Source of the DNA: Xanthomonas floridensis
GTDB taxonomy: Bacteria > Pseudomonadota > Gammaproteobacteria > Xanthomonadales > Xanthomonadaceae
Assembly: GCF_001642575.1 (NCBI RefSeq)
Contig: NZ_LXNG01000056.1
Location: 1 to 64,000, forward strand
Length of the DNA stretch: 64,000 bases
Direction of reading: 5' to 3'
Shown here: piece by piece, positions 17,030 to 26,568 of the stretch
Numbering within the stretch: the first letter of the stretch is position 1
Layout: every line of letters begins with the position of its first letter
Position numbers and translations under genes: made by a program
Notes under the pieces: generated by a model
The model's input: the letters and a program-made list of their open reading frames with translations, nothing else
What the model was told of the DNA's origin: nothing
Databases searched by the model: none

Positions 17030-19951
17030 TCAGGCCACGGAAACTTCAGGTTCTTCCGGCTCGATGCGGTTGCGGCCATGGCGCTTGGCCCGGTACAGCG
17101 CCTCGTCCGCGCGTGCCAGCAGCGTGGCGGCGGTGTCGCCGATGCGGTACCACGACACCCCGATCGAGCAGGTCACCTGCAGCGGACGCGCGGCGCCCAC
17201 GTCGTAGGGCGGCAGGCTGATCGCCTCGTGGATGGCGCGCAGCCGGTGCTGGCTCTGCCGGTGCATGCCGGGCAGCAGCAACAGCAGCTCTTCGCCCCCG
17301 TAGCGGCCCACCTTGTCCGAATCGCGCAGGCAGGCGGTGAGCCGTGCGCCGACCTTGGCCAGCACCGCGTCGCCAACCAGGTGGCCGTGTTCGTCGTTGA
17401 CCTGCTTGAAGTGGTCCAGGTCGATCAGCACCACCGCCAACGGATGTTCGGCATGCGCGCAGGCCTGCAGTTCCTCGGCCATCGCCTCGAGGACGCCGGA
17501 GCGATTGAGCAGGCCGGTCAGCGCATCGTGGCTGGCCTTCAGGGCCAGTGCCGCGCGGGCGCTTTCCAGGTCGCGTTTCTCCCGCTCCAGCTGATAGGTG
17601 CGTTCGGCCACCAGCTCGGCCAGCATGCGTTCGCGGGCGACCAGATGGCGGTGGCGCCAGCTCCACAGCCCGATCAGCAGGCCGCCGCCGATCAGCAGGT
17701 ACAGCGCAATCGCCGGCGGGCTGCGCCACCACAACGGCGCCACCGCAAACGCCAGGTCCACCACCGGCGAGGCGGTGCGCCGGTAGCGGTCCAGCACCTG
17801 GACCTGCAGGCGGAAGTGTCCGGCCGGCAGCGGCGGCTGGTCGATCGACAGGTCATCGCTCTGGATCCATTCGTCGTGCAGGCCGAGCAGACGGTAGCGC
17901 ACGGTCAGCCTGCTCGGGTCGTCGTAGACCTCCATCGTCGACAGTTCGATATGCACTGGCTTGTCGCTCCAGCGCAGCAGTTGCCCGCTGCGGATCGGCT
18001 CACCGCCGCGGCTGACGCTGTCGATACGCACGCTGGGCTGGCGCTCGTCGAACAGGCGCGCCGGGTCGTGCAGATGGCTGACCCCGCGCGCGGTGCCGAT
18101 CCACACCGAGCCGTCCGGGTCTTCGGCAAACGCCGCTTCGGACACGTCGTCCCAGAGCAGGCCCTGCGACTGCGACAGATGCGCCCAGTGTTCGCCGTTA
18201 TAGACCTCCACGCCGCGGGCGTGGCCAACCCAGATCCGGCCAACGCTGTCGCCGCGCAGCAGATACACCCCGACATCGCGCAATGCTTCGTCGCTGATCG
18301 CCTGCAGGTCCAGGCCATCGGTGAGCAACATGCCGTGCCACAGGCCGGGCCGATAGAACGCCAGCCACACTTCGCCGCTGTCGCTGATATGGAATTTGCT
18401 GATCCACGGGTCGGCATCGCCGCCGTTGACCTTTACCTGCACCTTGGACCAGCGCTCGCCCTGCAACCGGAACAGGCCGTTGGCACTGGACACCCACAGC
18501 GTGCCATCGGCGGTCTGCTGGATGTCGGTGTAGGCAATGGTGGGCATGTCCGCCACCGGCTGCGGCGTGCCGCCTTCAAGCGGCCGCTCGATCACGAACA
18601 GGCCGCCAACGGTCAGGATCCAGAGCCGGCCCTGGCGATCGCTGTACAGGCGCCGCGCGGTGCGGGGCAGCTTGGCCACCGCGGTGCTGCGGCCGTCAGG
18701 CCAGTTGCGGCGCAGGAACCCGGCGGAGTTGATCGCCCACAGGCTGCCATCGGCAGTGCGCGCCATGCCCACGATCTGGATACCCGACTCCGGCAGGGCC
18801 GGCACGAAGCGTCCGCCGGGAATGGCCTGGCGCCCGGCACCATGTTCGTTGCCCACCACCAGCGCATCGCGCCCATCGCGTGCGATCGACCAGGTTGGCG
18901 CAGCCGGCATGCCTTGCGAGGCGTCCCAGTTCTCGATCCATTCGTAGCCGGCCCAGCGCACCAGGCCTTCGCCATCCACGGTCATCCAGACATCGCCCTC
19001 GCGGTCCACCACGATCGCATCGCTGCTGCCTGGCGGCAGCCCGTTGTCTGCGCCGAAGCTGCGCCAGTGGCCGTTTTCCCAGCGCGCCAGCCCATCGTTG
19101 CGGCGGACCAGCACGCGCCCCTCGCGGTCCATCACCAGCGGTGCCTGCTGCCCGACGGTGGTGCCGTCGAGCAATGGCAGCGGTCGTACGCTGAAGCGGC
19201 TGGCACCGGCCGCGCGATAGAGCAGGGTGCCGGCGCCGCGCACCCACAGCGCACCGTCATGATCGCGCAGCACGCTGTACCAGCGATCCTCGGGAACGCC
19301 TTGCTCGGGGCCATAGACCTGCACCTTGCGTTGCGCATCGATGGCGCACAGCTTGTGCGCGCAGCCTGCCCACAGCGTGTCGCCGTCCACCGACAGGCTG
19401 AGCACCTTGGACAACTCCGGCACCTTGACCCGGGTTGCGGTATCCAGCAGCGGCTCGCTGTGCCAACGGCCGTTGGCGCGTTCGCTCAGGCGCTCCAGGG
19501 TGCCGCCGTTGGCCAATACCGTGCCCCAGGACGGGCTGGCCAGCAGCATGCCTTCCTGCAGGTGTTCGGCCTCATCGCGCGCCAGTTTGCGAAAGCCGCG
19601 CTCATCGCCCACGAACAAGGCCTGGAATCCCGCCACCCACAACCGCCCGTCCGGCGCTTCGCTCATCGCAGTGATCGGTTCGTTGCGCAGGCCGTCCAGC
19701 ACCACCTGCTGGAACAGACGCCCGTTATAGCGATACAGCCCGCTTTCGGTGCAGACCCACAACAAGGTGTTGCGGGTCTGCAGCAGACAGGTGCCGGCCA
19801 GACCGAGCAGTCCCTGGTCGTGCGCATAGCGGCGGATGCTGGCGCTTTGCGCGCTTGCCAGTTCCGACAGCGACAGCAACGCCACCAGCAGCACCGCAGC
19901 AAACGATGCACCCCGGCCCGACGACCTCCATTGGCGCTGCACAAACCCCAC
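17030..19951 (-). CDS. Beta-propeller sensor diguanylate cyclase, copy 1
   Basis: A 973-residue protein with an N-terminal hydrophobic signal segment. A long periplasmic region of ligand-binding propeller repeats follows (many W-x-x-T/S-x-x-G-L blades), then a Y_Y_Y-type domain (about 680-745), one membrane helix (about 760-780), a short coiled coil and a GGDEF domain. The active-site motif is GGEEL (885-889) and an inhibitory-site RxxD (RDSD) lies five residues before it, so product-inhibited c-di-GMP synthesis is expected. This resembles hybrid two-component sensors with the kinase replaced by GGDEF. It is paralogous to the gene at 20484 along its whole length. The start is GTG. The ligand is unknown. 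Confidence 0.88.
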   Translation of the reverse strand: MGFVQRQWRSSGRGASFAAVLLVALLSLSELASAQSASIRRYAHDQGLLGLAGTCLLQTRNTLLWVCTESGLYRYNGRLFQQVVLDGLRNEPITAMSEAPDGRLWVAGFQALFVGDERGFRKLARDEAEHLQEGMLLASPSWGTVLANGGTLERLSERANGRWHSEPLLDTATRVKVPELSKVLSLSVDGDTLWAGCAHKLCAIDAQRKVQVYGPEQGVPEDRWYSVLRDHDGALWVRGAGTLLYRAAGASRFSVRPLPLLDGTTVGQQAPLVMDREGRVLVRRNDGLARWENGHWRSFGADNGLPPGSSDAIVVDREGDVWMTVDGEGLVRWAGYEWIENWDASQGMPAAPTWSIARDGRDALVVGNEHGAGRQAIPGGRFVPALPESGIQIVGMARTADGSLWAINSAGFLRRNWPDGRSTAVAKLPRTARRLYSDRQGRLWILTVGGLFVIERPLEGGTPQPVADMPTIAYTDIQQTADGTLWVSSANGLFRLQGERWSKVQVKVNGGDADPWISKFHISDSGEVWLAFYRPGLWHGMLLTDGLDLQAISDEALRDVGVYLLRGDSVGRIWVGHARGVEVYNGEHWAHLSQSQGLLWDDVSEAAFAEDPDGSVWIGTARGVSHLHDPARLFDERQPSVRIDSVSRGGEPIRSGQLLRWSDKPVHIELSTMEVYDDPSRLTVRYRLLGLHDEWIQSDDLSIDQPPLPAGHFRLQVQVLDRYRRTASPVVDLAFAVAPLWWRSPPAIALYLLIGGGLLIGLWSWRHRHLVARERMLAELVAERTYQLEREKRDLESARAALALKASHDALTGLLNRSGVLEAMAEELQACAHAEHPLAVVLIDLDHFKQVNDEHGHLVGDAVLAKVGARLTACLRDSDKVGRYGGEELLLLLPGMHRQSQHRLRAIHEAISLPPYDVGAARPLQVTCSIGVSWYRIGDTAATLLARADEALYRAKRHGRNRIEPEEPEVSVA

Positions 19952-20483
19952 GAGCGTTGCTGTCTCCCACGCATCGGTGCGTGTGGTCCGCGCCCCTCGC
20001 GCGGTGTCTCACGCTTGCCATTGGCGGCCCCCATCGTAGGCCGCGATATAGCGACTAGCGGCTGTTCACGCGGTTTACTTTAATTGCATGCGGCAATCAA
20101 TTGACGCGGTGAATCGGCGAGCGCAACAGTCGCGCAGACCCTGGGTAGACCGGCTGCGACCACGATCCATCCGCATGCGTGATGTCGGCGGCAGCGCGTG
20201 CCTGTTGAGGCGCACACCTGCGGTGGTTCGCTGCCTGCCGAGGACGTGGGCAGGCAGCTGGTGTTGTGCGAAGGCGGCGATCAGGGGCATGCCGCCGGTG
20301 GAGTGGTCGATCAGCAGTGGCGTTCATGCCGCTACGAATCGAGAAAATCAGTGCACGAGGTGACCGCATCGGGCGTGCCTGCCGCGGGTACTGCACTCAA
20401 GGGGGTGCCTCACGCCTAGCCACGACGCTGTCACGCAACTGCGCGTTGCCACGCCGCGCTACGCGGCTCTGCGGCCAGTGCGC
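19952..20483. other. 532-base spacer between the two cyclase genes
   Basis: No supported gene. Apart from the tentative sigma-28 site, only small stem-loops are visible near the 3' end of the right-hand cyclase (for example GCCGCGCTACGCGGC at about 20457-20471), none followed by a clear T-tract. Confidence 0.4.
20055..20082 (-). promoter_or_regulatory. Weak sigma-28 promoter candidate for cyclase copy 1
   Basis: On the minus strand, TAAA, a 16-base spacer and GCCGCTAG lie about 105-130 bases before the gene at 17030-19951. The usual spacer is 15 and the usual -10 element is GCCGATAA, so this is tentative. Confidence 0.25.
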
Positions 20484-23447
20484 TCACCCATCGCTGTCGG
20501 CGATCACCACCGCCGGCAGTTGGCCATCGTCGTAATCGATGCGGTTGCGGCCGCTGCGCTTGGCGCGGTACAGCGCCGCGTCGGCGCGCGCCAGCAGTTG
20601 TTCGAGCGTTTCGCCGGGATGGAACCACGCCACACCGATCGAGCAGGTGACATGCAGCCAGCCGCCATCGATGGGGTAGTCGCCGCAGATGCCGTGATGC
20701 AAGGCATCCAGCCGATGGGTGGCTTCGCAGGTCAGCCCGGGCAGCAGGGCCAGCAATTCTTCGCCGCCATAGCGGCCGATGCGGTCGTCGCCACGCACCA
20801 GCGTATCCATGCGGCGGCCAACGCCGGCCAGCACCGCGTCGCCGGCCAGGTGGCCGTGCTGATCGTTGACCAGCTTGAAATGATCCAGGTCGATGAGCAC
20901 CACCGCCAGCGGCCGGGCGGTCGCATCGGCGCGCTCCAGCATGTCGCGCAGGGCGGCAAGGATGCCTGCGCGGTTGAGCAGGCCGGTGAGTTCGTCATGG
21001 GTGGCCTTGAGTGCCAGCGCGGCGCGGGCCGATTCCAGATCGCGCTTGTCCTGCTCCAGCTCTGCGGTGCGCGCGGCGACCAGCTGTTCCAGCTCGCGCT
21101 TGCGCCGCAGCAACTTGTGCGTGCGCCAGCGCAGCAACAACACCACGGCCGCGATGCCCAGCAGCACGTAGGCGAGCAGTGCCGGGACGCCTCGCCACCA
21201 CGGCGGAACCAGCACGAAGCCGAACCGGGTCACTGGACTGACGCTGCGCTGGCTTGCATCCACCGCCTGCACTTCCAGCGCGTAGCGCCCGGGTGGCAGC
21301 AGCGGGTAGGTGAGGTGGCTGAGCGAGGTCGTGGTCCAGCGCGCCTGATGGCCCTCCACGCGGTAGCGAAAGCTGATGCGGTCCGGGCCGCCCTCTGCAC
21401 CGGGGGTGCTGATATCAACGTCCAACGGTACCTGCGACCACGGCACGCGCGCACCGGCGCTCAGGATCTGGTCGCCGCGGCGTGCCCGCAGCACCTCCAC
21501 CCGCAGCGGTGGCGCAGCGAACACGCGGAGTGGATCGATCAGGTGGCTAAGCCCGCGGCTACTGCCGATCCAGACGCTGCCATCGGCATCCTCGAAGAAG
21601 GCATTGGCCGACACGTCGTCCCAGAGCAGGCCCTCGGTGCGGGTGGCCCGCGACCAATGGCCGTTGTCGAGCAGGTCCAGGCCCTGGCTGCTGCCCAACC
21701 ACAGGCGGCCCTTGCTGTCGTGACGCAGGATGAAGGGCATCACCCGCGAGACCAGCGGGTCGTCCACTGCGCTCAGCGCAACCGTGCCGTCGGCCTGTTC
21801 GCGACCGTGCCAAAGCCCGATATCACGCAGTGACAGCCACAGCTCGCCATCGGCAGCGAAATCGAGCAAGAAGAAGTCATGGCTGGGCAGAGCGCCGTGT
21901 ACCTGCACCTGCGCCCAGCGTCCGTCCTGCTGCCGGCGATACAGTCCCTCGCGCGTGCTGGCCCATAGCCGGCCCTGGCGATCCAGGTCGATGTCGCCCA
22001 CGAAGGCGGCCGGCACCGACGTTTCGCGGCTGGCATGCAGTGGCAGCTGCGGCGGAATCGAATACAGGCCGCGCGGCGTGGTCACCCACATCACGCCCGC
22101 TGGATCGAACAACAACTTGTTGATCGGCAGGCCCAACTCCAGCATGTCCACGGTCTTGCCGCTGCCCGGATCGCGACGCGCCAGGGCGCCGGAGGAGCGC
22201 GCCACCCAGGCCGCCCCATCGACCGGCGACAGCGCAATCGAGATCGACTGCAGTAACGGCTCGCCATTGGCCAGCGTCCATGGCTGCACACGTCCACTGC
22301 GAGGGTCCAGCACGTTGGAGCCGGCATCACCGCCCACCAGTAGCGTTCCGTCGGGCAGGCGCTGCATGGCCCAGGTTGGCGCTTCAGCCAGGCCCTGGCT
22401 CTCGTCCCAGTGTTCGATGGCGCCGTAGCCCAACCAACGCTGGACGCCCAGGCCGCGCGTGCCGATCCACAGCTGCCCGGTGCTCTGCATCATCAACGGG
22501 CCCACCATCGGGCTGATCGACAACCCCTGGTCGTGCCCGAAATAGCGCCAGTGGTCGCCTTCCCAGCGCACCATGCCGCGATCAGAGCGGGTCAGCAGGC
22601 GGCCGTCGGCATCCTCGGACAGTGTGGTAGCGCCGGAAAGCGTGTCGAAACGGGTGCTGGCCGGCGGCGGATGGTCGCGGAAGATGTGCTCACCGGGTTC
22701 GCGCGACAGCACCAGGCCGCCGCCGCGTAGCCACAAGGCACCACGATGATCGCGGAAGATGGCACGCCACTGGCGTTCCGGCACGCCGTCGGCGTCGCCC
22801 AGCAGGACGATCCGTCCATCGGCCTGGAGGTGACAGATGCGCTTGCCGCAACTAATCCACAGCGTGTCGGCATCGGCCAGCACGGCCTTGCCGGCGGGCA
22901 GGGTGGTGCCGTCGTCCAGGCGCAATGGCAACGGCTGCACTGCCCAGGCACCGGCAGCGACCGGCGCCACGCGCAGCAGCTGGTTCTCGCTGACCACCAC
23001 CATGCCATTCTGATAGGGGGCCAGCACATTGCCGCTGTCGGCACGGATCGGCTTGCCCTCGTGCAAAACCTGGCGGAAGCCGGCGCCGTCGCGGACGAAC
23101 ACGCCGTTGGCGCTGGCAACCCAAAGCCGCCCCTGGGCATCCAGCGCCAGTGCGCGGATATAGCGCGCATCCAGCCCGCTTTCCCTACCAATCGGGGTAA
23201 ACCTTTCGCGTTCGAAACGATGCAGCGCCAGCTCGGTGCCGACCCACACTACGCCCTGGCGATCTTCGAGCAGGCTGTTGACGGTCATGCCCTGCAAGCC
23301 GTCGGCCTGCGCATAGTCGCGGAAGCTATAGGTTTGTGCGCGCGCGGACAGCGGCAGCAGCAGGCCGATCAGGCATAGCGCCGCCAACCGCCACAGGACA
23401 CTGTTGCGCAAGCTGCATGGAGCGAACGACGCAAACAGGGTGGGCAT
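20484..23447 (-). CDS. Beta-propeller sensor diguanylate cyclase, copy 2
   Basis: A 987-residue paralogue of the preceding cyclase with the same order: signal segment ending near LSARAQ, propeller blades (for example GVVWVGTELALHRF and LWIGTRGLGVQRW), Y_Y_Y-type domain, one membrane helix near 765-785, coiled coil and GGDEF. GGEEL is at 894-898 with RGDD as the inhibitory RxxD five residues earlier. The start is ATG. It is separated from its paralogue by 532 bases, so the two are probably transcribed independently. Active synthesis of c-di-GMP is inferred from intact motifs. Confidence 0.88.
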   Translation of the reverse strand: MPTLFASFAPCSLRNSVLWRLAALCLIGLLLPLSARAQTYSFRDYAQADGLQGMTVNSLLEDRQGVVWVGTELALHRFERERFTPIGRESGLDARYIRALALDAQGRLWVASANGVFVRDGAGFRQVLHEGKPIRADSGNVLAPYQNGMVVVSENQLLRVAPVAAGAWAVQPLPLRLDDGTTLPAGKAVLADADTLWISCGKRICHLQADGRIVLLGDADGVPERQWRAIFRDHRGALWLRGGGLVLSREPGEHIFRDHPPPASTRFDTLSGATTLSEDADGRLLTRSDRGMVRWEGDHWRYFGHDQGLSISPMVGPLMMQSTGQLWIGTRGLGVQRWLGYGAIEHWDESQGLAEAPTWAMQRLPDGTLLVGGDAGSNVLDPRSGRVQPWTLANGEPLLQSISIALSPVDGAAWVARSSGALARRDPGSGKTVDMLELGLPINKLLFDPAGVMWVTTPRGLYSIPPQLPLHASRETSVPAAFVGDIDLDRQGRLWASTREGLYRRQQDGRWAQVQVHGALPSHDFFLLDFAADGELWLSLRDIGLWHGREQADGTVALSAVDDPLVSRVMPFILRHDSKGRLWLGSSQGLDLLDNGHWSRATRTEGLLWDDVSANAFFEDADGSVWIGSSRGLSHLIDPLRVFAAPPLRVEVLRARRGDQILSAGARVPWSQVPLDVDISTPGAEGGPDRISFRYRVEGHQARWTTTSLSHLTYPLLPPGRYALEVQAVDASQRSVSPVTRFGFVLVPPWWRGVPALLAYVLLGIAAVVLLLRWRTHKLLRRKRELEQLVAARTAELEQDKRDLESARAALALKATHDELTGLLNRAGILAALRDMLERADATARPLAVVLIDLDHFKLVNDQHGHLAGDAVLAGVGRRMDTLVRGDDRIGRYGGEELLALLPGLTCEATHRLDALHHGICGDYPIDGGWLHVTCSIGVAWFHPGETLEQLLARADAALYRAKRSGRNRIDYDDGQLPAVVIADSDG

Positions 23448-23541
23448 CGGTTTCCGCGGAAAGGAAGTGGACGACGATCGAAGGGCTCAATCGGCTACAG
23501 CGTTGACGGCAAGCCACCCTGAAACTTGAGACTGCAGCGCG

Positions 23542-24333
23542 TCAGCCGGTCAGCTCTCTTGCAGCATCGAAGGCGGTATCGAATAGGCGCTGCACCGGCG
23601 GGGCGAACTCGCTGGCGAAGCTGGACAACAGGAACAGCCCCAGCAACACCGTCAGCGGCAGGCCCAACTGCATCGGATTCAAGGCCGGCGCGGCCTTGGC
23701 CAGCGCGCCAAAGGCCAGGTTCACCGCCAGCATCGCCACCATCATCGGCAGGGCCAGGGTCAGCCCGCCGCGCAGGATCTGCAGGAACAACGTGGGCGCC
23801 ACCTCGGCGAACGCGCTGGCATCGGGAATGGCGGTGCCGATCGGCAAGGCCTTGTAGCTGTCCACCAGCAAGGCGATGACTGCCAGGTGTCCATTGGCGG
23901 CGAAGAACAACAGGCCAAAGCCGATATAGAACCACTGTGCGATCACGCCCGAGGTCACTCCGCGCATCGGGTCGGACATCTGCGCAAACGACAGGCCGGT
24001 GGACTGCGACACCAGCTCGCCGGCCAGCGCACCGGCTTCGAAGATCAGCTTGAGCATGAATCCCATGCTGGCGCCGACCGCCAGTTCGCGCGCGATGCTG
24101 AGCACCGCGGTGGCGGTGAAGCCATCCCACTCCGGCACCGGCGGCAGGATCGGCGCCAGCGCCATCGACAAGGTACCCGCCAGCATCACCCGCACCCGCC
24201 CGGGCACCGCCCGGGTACCGATCAGCGGCATCGCGGTCAGCAACGCACCGGTGCGCAGCATCGTCCACATGATCGCCCCGACCATCGCAAACGCGCGCTG
24301 GCCGTCGATCACCATCTGGGTAGCGGAATCCAT
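23542..24333 (-). CDS. fliR: Flagellar export gate protein FliR
   Basis: A 263-residue inner-membrane protein with about six hydrophobic helices. It forms the core of the FliP5-Q4-R1 export gate. The family's conserved segments are present (RTGALLTAMPLIGTRAVP, FEAGALAGELVSQSTGLSFA, RGGLTLALPMMVAMLAVN). It follows fliQ with 13 bases between. The cluster's fliOPQR order is kept, but fliQR is separated from fliP. Confidence 0.96.
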   Translation of the reverse strand: MDSATQMVIDGQRAFAMVGAIMWTMLRTGALLTAMPLIGTRAVPGRVRVMLAGTLSMALAPILPPVPEWDGFTATAVLSIARELAVGASMGFMLKLIFEAGALAGELVSQSTGLSFAQMSDPMRGVTSGVIAQWFYIGFGLLFFAANGHLAVIALLVDSYKALPIGTAIPDASAFAEVAPTLFLQILRGGLTLALPMMVAMLAVNLAFGALAKAAPALNPMQLGLPLTVLLGLFLLSSFASEFAPPVQRLFDTAFDAARELTG

Positions 24334-24346
24334 CCGGTGCGCCCCG

Positions 24347-24616
24347 CTAACCGATCAGATGCGGTATGCGCTGGAACAGCGCAATGGTGAACTCCACCAG
24401 ATGCCCCAACAGCATGCTGCCGGTGGCAAACAGCGTCGCGGTCAACGCGACCGCCTTGGCCACGAAGCCGATGGTGGGTTCATTCAACTGGGTGGCAGCC
24501 TGCACCACGCCGATGACCACACCGACGATCAACACCGCCAGCAACATCGGCCCGGCAATCCACAGGACGGTGACCAGGCCACCACGCAATTCAGTCAGGG
24601 CGATTTCAGGGCTCAT
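24347..24616 (-). CDS. fliQ: Flagellar export gate protein FliQ
   Basis: An 89-residue protein with two membrane helices and the family's central stretch GVVIGVVQAATQLNEPTI, the part that stacks around the FliP ring. The length is standard. A sigma-54 type promoter 11 bases upstream gives fliQR its own transcription despite the large spacer before it. Confidence 0.96.
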   Translation of the reverse strand: MSPEIALTELRGGLVTVLWIAGPMLLAVLIVGVVIGVVQAATQLNEPTIGFVAKAVALTATLFATGSMLLGHLVEFTIALFQRIPHLIG

Positions 24617-24627
24617 GGGAGTACTGA

Positions 24628-24644
24628 TGCAAGTGCGGTGCCAA
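24628..24644 (-). promoter_or_regulatory. Sigma-54 promoter for fliQR
   Basis: On the minus strand the site reads TTGGCACCGCACTTGCA: TGGCAC, five bases, TTGCA, an exact consensus match with GG-N10-GC spacing. It lies directly before fliQ. Transcription from it would leave only a very short leader. Confidence 0.75.
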
Positions 24645-24909
24645 AGGGTGGGGGATTGGGCATTCGGGATCGGTAGGGAGCTGGATGAGATCCGAGCGCT
24701 TTGTGCATGTGCGGATTTTCGTGGTCGCTACTGCGGGATGCGGGCTGAACCGTGGTTTGCAGAAACTTGCCGCTCTCCAGCGGGGCGAGAAGGCACCCTG
24801 CGCGCCATTGCCCCGAGTGCTTTGGAGCGCCTGCGCCGCAAGCGCGTGCCGGGCCGGATTGCGGAGCAGTGGTTGCGATGGAAGTACACGGCGAAGCCAC
24901 GATTGGCTG

Positions 24910-24964
<55 letters not shown>

Positions 24965-25087
24965 TTTTTGCTTGGCTTTTGCTTTAAGCGTTGGCTCTGC
25001 TTTGGCTGTTGGCTTACCAATCCCCCATACCGCAGCGGCAAGCCGGGTAGATACAACCCGCAGGGCGGCGCGCATGGATGCGCGACG

Positions 25088-25121
25088 TTTTTGTAAGGGA
25101 CAGGGATGTCCCTTACAAAAA
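25088..25121. terminator. Perfect 15-bp hairpin in the left palindrome arm
   Basis: TTTTTGTAAGGGACA (25088-25102) pairs exactly with 25107-25121 around a GGGA loop. The flanking T and A runs make it look like a bidirectional intrinsic terminator. Confidence 0.55.
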
Positions 25122-25465
25122 TTTCTACCCGGCTTGCTTACCCGGAGCGCCTTGGCGCGGAGGGGCGCGAGGACGGGGGTGTGTTTCTTTGGTTACTTTC
25201 TTTGCACAAGCAAAGAAAGTAACTCGACCCCCGAAGGGGGCCGAAAGCTCTGCACTTGCTTGTGCTTATGCTTCGCACTTGCCTTGATGATGGAGCGACA
25301 AATCAACAGCTTTCACGCCCTGTCGGGCGCGAGTCACTTTTCTTTGCTTGTGCAAAGAAGCGCTCTACGGCAGCCGAAGGCTGACCAAAGTAACCAAAAG
25401 AAAGCACACCCCGTCCTCGCGCCCTCCGCGCCTGCGGCGCTGCGGGTCCGCAAGTCCGGCAGAAA

Positions 25466-25499
25466 TTTTTGTAAGGGACATCCATGTCCCTTACAAAAA
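25466..25499. terminator. Perfect 15-bp hairpin downstream of fliP
   Basis: The same TTTTTGTAAGGGACA stem (25466-25480 with 25485-25499) around a TCCA loop, about 210 bases past the fliP stop. With its terminal T-run on the minus strand it could end the fliLMNOP transcript. Confidence 0.55.
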
Positions 25500-25709
25500 C
25501 GTCGCGCATCCATGCGCGCCGCCCTGCGGGTTGTATCTGCCAGCCTTGCCGCTGCGGTATGGGGCCCCGGAGAGGCTAGAAGCCAAAGCGAAGCACAGAG
25601 GCAAAAAGCGGCAAGCGGCAAGCGGAGCTGATGGTTGCGCAATGCAACCTCGCAGTGCGCAAAAATCAGTTAACTGGCAAGCGCTACCGCGCGCAACGCG
25701 CGTCCGCAC

Positions 25710-26567
25710 TTACGACGCGTTGAAGCTCGCCGCCAGCGTGCCCACCACCAGCACCCACCCATCCACCAGGATGAACAACAGGATCTTGAACGGTGCGGAG
25801 ATCAACATCGGCGACAGCATCATCATGCCCATCGACATCAGCACGCTGGCGACCACCAGATCGATGATCACAAACGGGATGAAGATCAGAAAGCCGATTT
25901 CGAAGGCGGTCTTCAGCTCGCTGGTCACAAACGAGGCCACCAGCACCGGGAAGGGCACCGCGTCCGGGCCGGCGTATTTACCGTCGCCGGCCATCCCGGC
26001 GAAGGTCATCAGATCGGTCTCGCGGATCTGCGCCAGCATGAAGGCCCGCAGCGGCTGCGTGGTGAGCGTCCAGGCAGTGGAAAAATCGATCTGGTTATTG
26101 AGGTACGGCTGCAGTCCGGCGCCCCACATCTTCTGCCACACCGGCATCATCACCAGCGCGGTCAGGAACATCGCCAGGCCCAGCAGCACCTGGTTGGACG
26201 GGGTCTGGCCGGTGCCCAGCGCCTGGCGCAACAGGCCCAGCACGATGGTGATGCGGGTGAAGGCGGTCAGCACCAGCAGCATCGACGGCAGCAGGGTGAT
26301 CGCCGTCATCAGCAGCAGGGTCTGCAGCGGCAGGCTGACCGGCTGGTCGCCGATGCGGCCCACGCTGACGTTCGGCAGGTTGGGCAGCTGGTTGGAGCCG
26401 GGCGGCACCGCCGCCGGGGTGGCTGCGGGAGCGGCGGCCGGTGCAGCGGCCTGCGCCATCGATGGCAGCGCGGCCGGCGTGGCGGCGGCCAGCAGCGGGC
26501 AGCTCATCACCAGCAGGATCAACACCAGGCGGAGGCTGCGCCCCCAGCGATTCCAGCTACTGAACAT
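25710..26567 (-). CDS. fliP: Flagellar export gate protein FliP
   Basis: A 285-residue inner-membrane protein. A signal peptide (about residues 1-30) is followed by an Ala/Pro-rich segment and four membrane helices with the family stretches FTRITIVLGLLRQALGTGQ and ELKTAFEIGFLIFIPFVIID. It forms the pentameric core ring of the export gate. It is the last gene of fliLMNOP, one base after fliO. The 1.1-kb repeat-filled spacer behind it breaks the usual fliP-fliQ contact. Confidence 0.96.
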   Translation of the reverse strand: MFSSWNRWGRSLRLVLILLVMSCPLLAAATPAALPSMAQAAAPAAAPAATPAAVPPGSNQLPNLPNVSVGRIGDQPVSLPLQTLLLMTAITLLPSMLLVLTAFTRITIVLGLLRQALGTGQTPSNQVLLGLAMFLTALVMMPVWQKMWGAGLQPYLNNQIDFSTAWTLTTQPLRAFMLAQIRETDLMTFAGMAGDGKYAGPDAVPFPVLVASFVTSELKTAFEIGFLIFIPFVIIDLVVASVLMSMGMMMLSPMLISAPFKILLFILVDGWVLVVGTLAASFNAS

Positions 26568-26568
26568 G

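Larger units (their letters stand above)
24994..25594. repeat. About 600-bp imperfect palindrome (two inverted repeat copies)
   Basis: The two halves are inverted copies of each other about a centre near 25290. Matching blocks include ATACCGCAGCGGCAAG, the stretch from ATACAACCCGCAGGGCGGCG to the hairpin, GCGCGAGGACGGGG, GGTTACTTT and TTCTTTGCACAAGCAAAGAAA. The right copy carries an extra segment of about 28 bases (the TTCGGCTGCCGTAGAGCGC region on the minus strand). Each copy contains its own perfect hairpin. No transposase or other gene is present. This looks like two head-to-head copies of a non-autonomous dispersed repeat inserted between fliP and fliQ. Confidence 0.8.

Noticed and set aside
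15027..20083. Very long open frames on the plus strand opposite the EAL and cyclase genes (540 and 1001 residues)
   Set aside because: They are rich in Gln, His, Ala and Arg with no domain signature and lie fully antisense to well-supported genes. Long antisense frames are expected in high-G+C coding DNA.
23459..23530. Possible sigma-28 site before cyclase copy 2 (a GCCGATTG word on the minus strand)
   Set aside because: The -10 element is fair, but no TAAA-like -35 element stands 15-16 bases away.
25303..25709. Short frames in the fliP-fliQ palindrome that occur in near-identical form on both strands
   Set aside because: They exist only because the two arms are inverted copies; the composition is not protein-like and no start signals are seen.
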